The position numbers and the translations under genes were made by a program. From NCBI GenBank assembly GCA_025454255.1, contig JALOOU010000026.1:1-33311 (forward strand): 33,311 nt of DNA, written 5' to 3'. The notes beneath the pieces were generated by a model that was not told the origin of the DNA, searched no databases, and worked only from the letters and a program-made list of their open reading frames with translations. Positions 31,423 to 33,311 of the stretch are shown in pieces; within the stretch, counting starts at the first letter, position 1; each line of letters opens with the position of its first letter. The DNA is from Desulfobacterales bacterium. Lineage in GTDB: Bacteria; Desulfobacterota; Desulfobacteria; Desulfobacterales; SpSt-501.

Positions 31423-33311
31423 GTGGAACAGCAGGGCAAAGTCATGGTGAAAGACGAGGGGCGGTTCGGAACGACCCAGGACAGAGCGGCGGAGCTCGGC
31501 GCAAGCTCGCCTGAAGCGGTTTCGCCGGAGGCCCCGGCGGGCGCGAAAGCTCCTCTGGCTCTTTCGGAGAACGCCCTCACCGTTCTCAAACGGCGCTATC
31601 TAAAAAAGGACGGCCAGGGCAAGGTGATCGAAACCCCGGAAAAGATGTTCCGCAGGGTCGCCCAGCACATCGCCAAGGCCGAGAAGAACTACGGGGCCGG
31701 CGATGAGCGCGTCAAGGAGGTCGAAGAGGTCTTCTACGACCTGATGACCCAGTTCGTGTTCCTGCCCAACTCGCCCACCCTCATGAACGCCGGCCGCCGG
31801 CTGGGGCAGCTCGCCGCCTGTTTCGTGCTGCCGGTGGAGGACAGCATGGAGGGCATATTCGGTGCGTTGCGCAACGCCGCCCTGATCCACAAGTCCGGCG
31901 GCGGCACCGGCTTCTCCTTTTCCCGCCTGCGGCCCCAGAACAGCAACGTCGGCACCACCGGCGGGGTAGCCTCCGGGCCGGTCTCCTTCATGAAGATCTT
32001 CAACACCGCCACCGAGCAGGTCAAGCAGGGCGGCACCCGCCGCGGAGCCAACATGGCCATCCTGCGCGTGGACCACCCGGACATCATGGAGTTCATCCAC
32101 AGCAAGAGCAGCGGCCGGGATCTGAACAACTTCAACATCTCGGTCGGGGTGACCGACGCCTTCATGCAGGCGGTGGCGGCCCAGCGGGAGTACGACCTGC
32201 TCGACCCCCGCGACCAGCAGCCGACCGGCAGCCTGAACGCCGCCCAGGTCTACGAGGCCCTGACCACCCAGGCCTGGAAGACCGGCGACCCCGGGATCAT
32301 CTTCCTCGACCGCATGAACGCCGACAACCCCACCCCGGCCCTGGGGCAGATCGAGTCCACGAACCCCTGCGGCGAGCAGCCGCTGCTGCCGATGGAGGCC
32401 TGCAACCTGGGTTCGATCAACCTGGCCAAGTTCGTGGCCTCGTCCGCGGCCGGGCCGGTGATCGACTACGTTCAGCTCAAGGAGGCCATCGGCTGGTCGG
32501 TGCGCTTTCTGGACAACACGATCGACATGTCCCGCTACCCGCTGCCCGAGATCACCGAGATGGTGCGCGGCAACCGCAAGATCGGCCTGGGGGTCATGGG
32601 CTTCGCCGACCTGCTCTACCAGGTGGGCATCCCCTACAACTCCGAGCAGGCCCTGCAGGCCGCCGAGGAGCTCATGCAATTCATCCAGCAGGCGGCCCAC
32701 GAGACCTCCGCGGCGCTGGCCGCGGAGCGGGGCGTCTTCCCCAACTGGGAGCGCAGCGTCTTCAAGGAGCAGGGGCGCGCCACCCGCAACGCGACCACCA
32801 CCACCATCGCCCCCACCGGGACCCTCAGCATCATCGCCGGGTGCTCGAGCGGGATCGAACCCCTGTTCGCCCTGAGCTTCGTGCGCACGGTCATGGACAA
32901 CGACAAGCTGATGGAGGTCAACCCGGTTTTCGAAAAGGTGGCCCGCGCGAGCGGCTTCTACTCCGCGGAGCTCATGGACCAGGTGGCGCGCAAGGGCAGC
33001 ATCCACGACATCGAGGCGATTCCCGAGGAGGTGCGCCGGGTATTTGTGACCGCCCACGACGTCTCCCCCGAGTGGCACATCCGCATGCAGGCCGCCTTCC
33101 AGAAATACACGGACAACGCCGTCTCCAAGACCGTGAACCTGCCCCGTGACGCCACGGTGGAAGAGGTGCGCAAGGTCTACGACCTGGCCTACGAGCTGCG
33201 CTGCAAGGGGGTGACGATCTACCGCGACGGCAGCAAGGAGAACCAGGTGCTCTCCTTCGGCCAGAAGGGCAGGGAGTCGGCCGAGCGGCTGCAGGGGGCC
33301 GTCCTGGACCG
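31423..33311 (+). CDS. nrdJ: Adenosylcobalamin-dependent (class II) ribonucleotide reductase, cut by window edge
   Basis: Oxygen-independent reductase that makes deoxyribonucleotides with a B12 radical. The 629 visible residues start at a GTG 7 nt after AAAGGAG, with a variable N-terminus of about 50 residues. The core has FLPNSPTLMNAGRRLGQLAACF (first active-site Cys in LAAC), the class II glycine stretch HKSGGGTGFSFSRL, the active-site triad in STNPCGEQPLLP, and the phosphate loop PTGTLSIIAGCSSGIEP. The tail, including the second redox cysteine pair and probable zinc ribbon, is beyond the edge. No nrdAB or nrdDG is in the window. Regulation by paired NrdR boxes upstream is clear. Confidence 0.95.
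   Translation, partial: MEQQGKVMVKDEGRFGTTQDRAAELGASSPEAVSPEAPAGAKAPLALSENALTVLKRRYLKKDGQGKVIETPEKMFRRVAQHIAKAEKNYGAGDERVKEVEEVFYDLMTQFVFLPNSPTLMNAGRRLGQLAACFVLPVEDSMEGIFGALRNAALIHKSGGGTGFSFSRLRPQNSNVGTTGGVASGPVSFMKIFNTATEQVKQGGTRRGANMAILRVDHPDIMEFIHSKSSGRDLNNFNISVGVTDAFMQAVAAQREYDLLDPRDQQPTGSLNAAQVYEALTTQAWKTGDPGIIFLDRMNADNPTPALGQIESTNPCGEQPLLPMEACNLGSINLAKFVASSAAGPVIDYVQLKEAIGWSVRFLDNTIDMSRYPLPEITEMVRGNRKIGLGVMGFADLLYQVGIPYNSEQALQAAEELMQFIQQAAHETSAALAAERGVFPNWERSVFKEQGRATRNATTTTIAPTGTLSIIAGCSSGIEPLFALSFVRTVMDNDKLMEVNPVFEKVARASGFYSAELMDQVARKGSIHDIEAIPEEVRRVFVTAHDVSPEWHIRMQAAFQKYTDNAVSKTVNLPRDATVEEVRKVYDLAYELRCKGVTIYRDGSKENQVLSFGQKGRESAERLQGAVLD

Noticed and set aside
31600..33078. Long minus-strand open frame of 492 codons opposite nrdJ.
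   Set aside because: It is antisense to a clear class II reductase; such frames are common in GC-rich genes and it shows no known domain.

Overview
The window is a GC-rich bacterial chromosome segment. It most likely comes from a strictly anaerobic Desulfobacterota-type organism, a sulfate reducer or syntroph. The reasons are a benzoyl-CoA ring-opening gene set of the type found in strict anaerobes, a soluble periplasmic hydrogenase with a full hyp operon, a B12-dependent ribonucleotide reductase, archaeal-type indolepyruvate:ferredoxin oxidoreductase, and an apparent selenoprotein. The assignment rests on gene content, not on a database search.

Region 1 (1-11700, minus strand) is an aromatic catabolism block read from a promoter near 11588-11617. 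Its order is 6-oxocyclohexene-carbonyl-CoA hydrolase (oah/bamA type), an SDR reductase, an SCP2-type thiolase with its DUF35 OB-fold partner, dienoyl-CoA hydratase (dch/bamR type), a fused 3-hydroxyacyl-CoA dehydrogenase/enoyl-CoA hydratase, 6-hydroxycyclohexene-carbonyl-CoA dehydrogenase (had/bamQ type), then iorA, iorB and a phenylacetate-CoA ligase cut by the left edge. Together they convert the cyclic diene made by benzoyl-CoA reductase (not in the window) to 3-hydroxypimeloyl-CoA and on by beta-oxidation. The tail handles arylpyruvate or arylacetate.

Region 2 (11700-14450) is a small cassette: a GNAT acetyltransferase, an AcuA-family acetyltransferase and a transglutaminase-like protein on the plus strand, then a convergent third GNAT and a DUF2080/AbrB-like protein. 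Its position beside CoA-thioester metabolism suggests control of acyl-CoA ligases by lysine acylation.

Region 3 (14450-21640) is mostly housekeeping on the minus strand: DUF533 protein, a BON-LysM protein (kbp type), tRNA-Val(GAC) with its own promoter and terminator, pgsA, a secreted unknown, a polyprenyl diphosphate synthase, rimO and apbE. A MITE-like element lies at 16335-16490. A degraded four-helix-bundle gene (21701-21903) sits between 10-bp direct repeats.

Region 4 (21960-30400, minus strand) holds hydrogenase biogenesis and structure: small subunit, large subunit, a strong terminator, maturation protease, hypC, hypF, hypD and hypE. The large subunit has an in-frame TGA at codon 64, exactly where the second cysteine of the N-terminal CxxC nickel motif should be. 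A SECIS-like hairpin follows it, while the C-terminal CxxC keeps two cysteines. I read this as a [NiFe] hydrogenase with selenocysteine at the N-terminal bridging position, unlike classical [NiFeSe] enzymes. This is the most interesting item in the window.

Region 5 (30426-33311) holds an acidic protein of unknown function on the minus strand and a class II ribonucleotide reductase (nrdJ) on the plus strand. The reductase has a tandem NrdR-box promoter and is cut by the right edge. Several intergenic gaps carry short degenerate word repeats, often as inverted pairs, which no gene explains.
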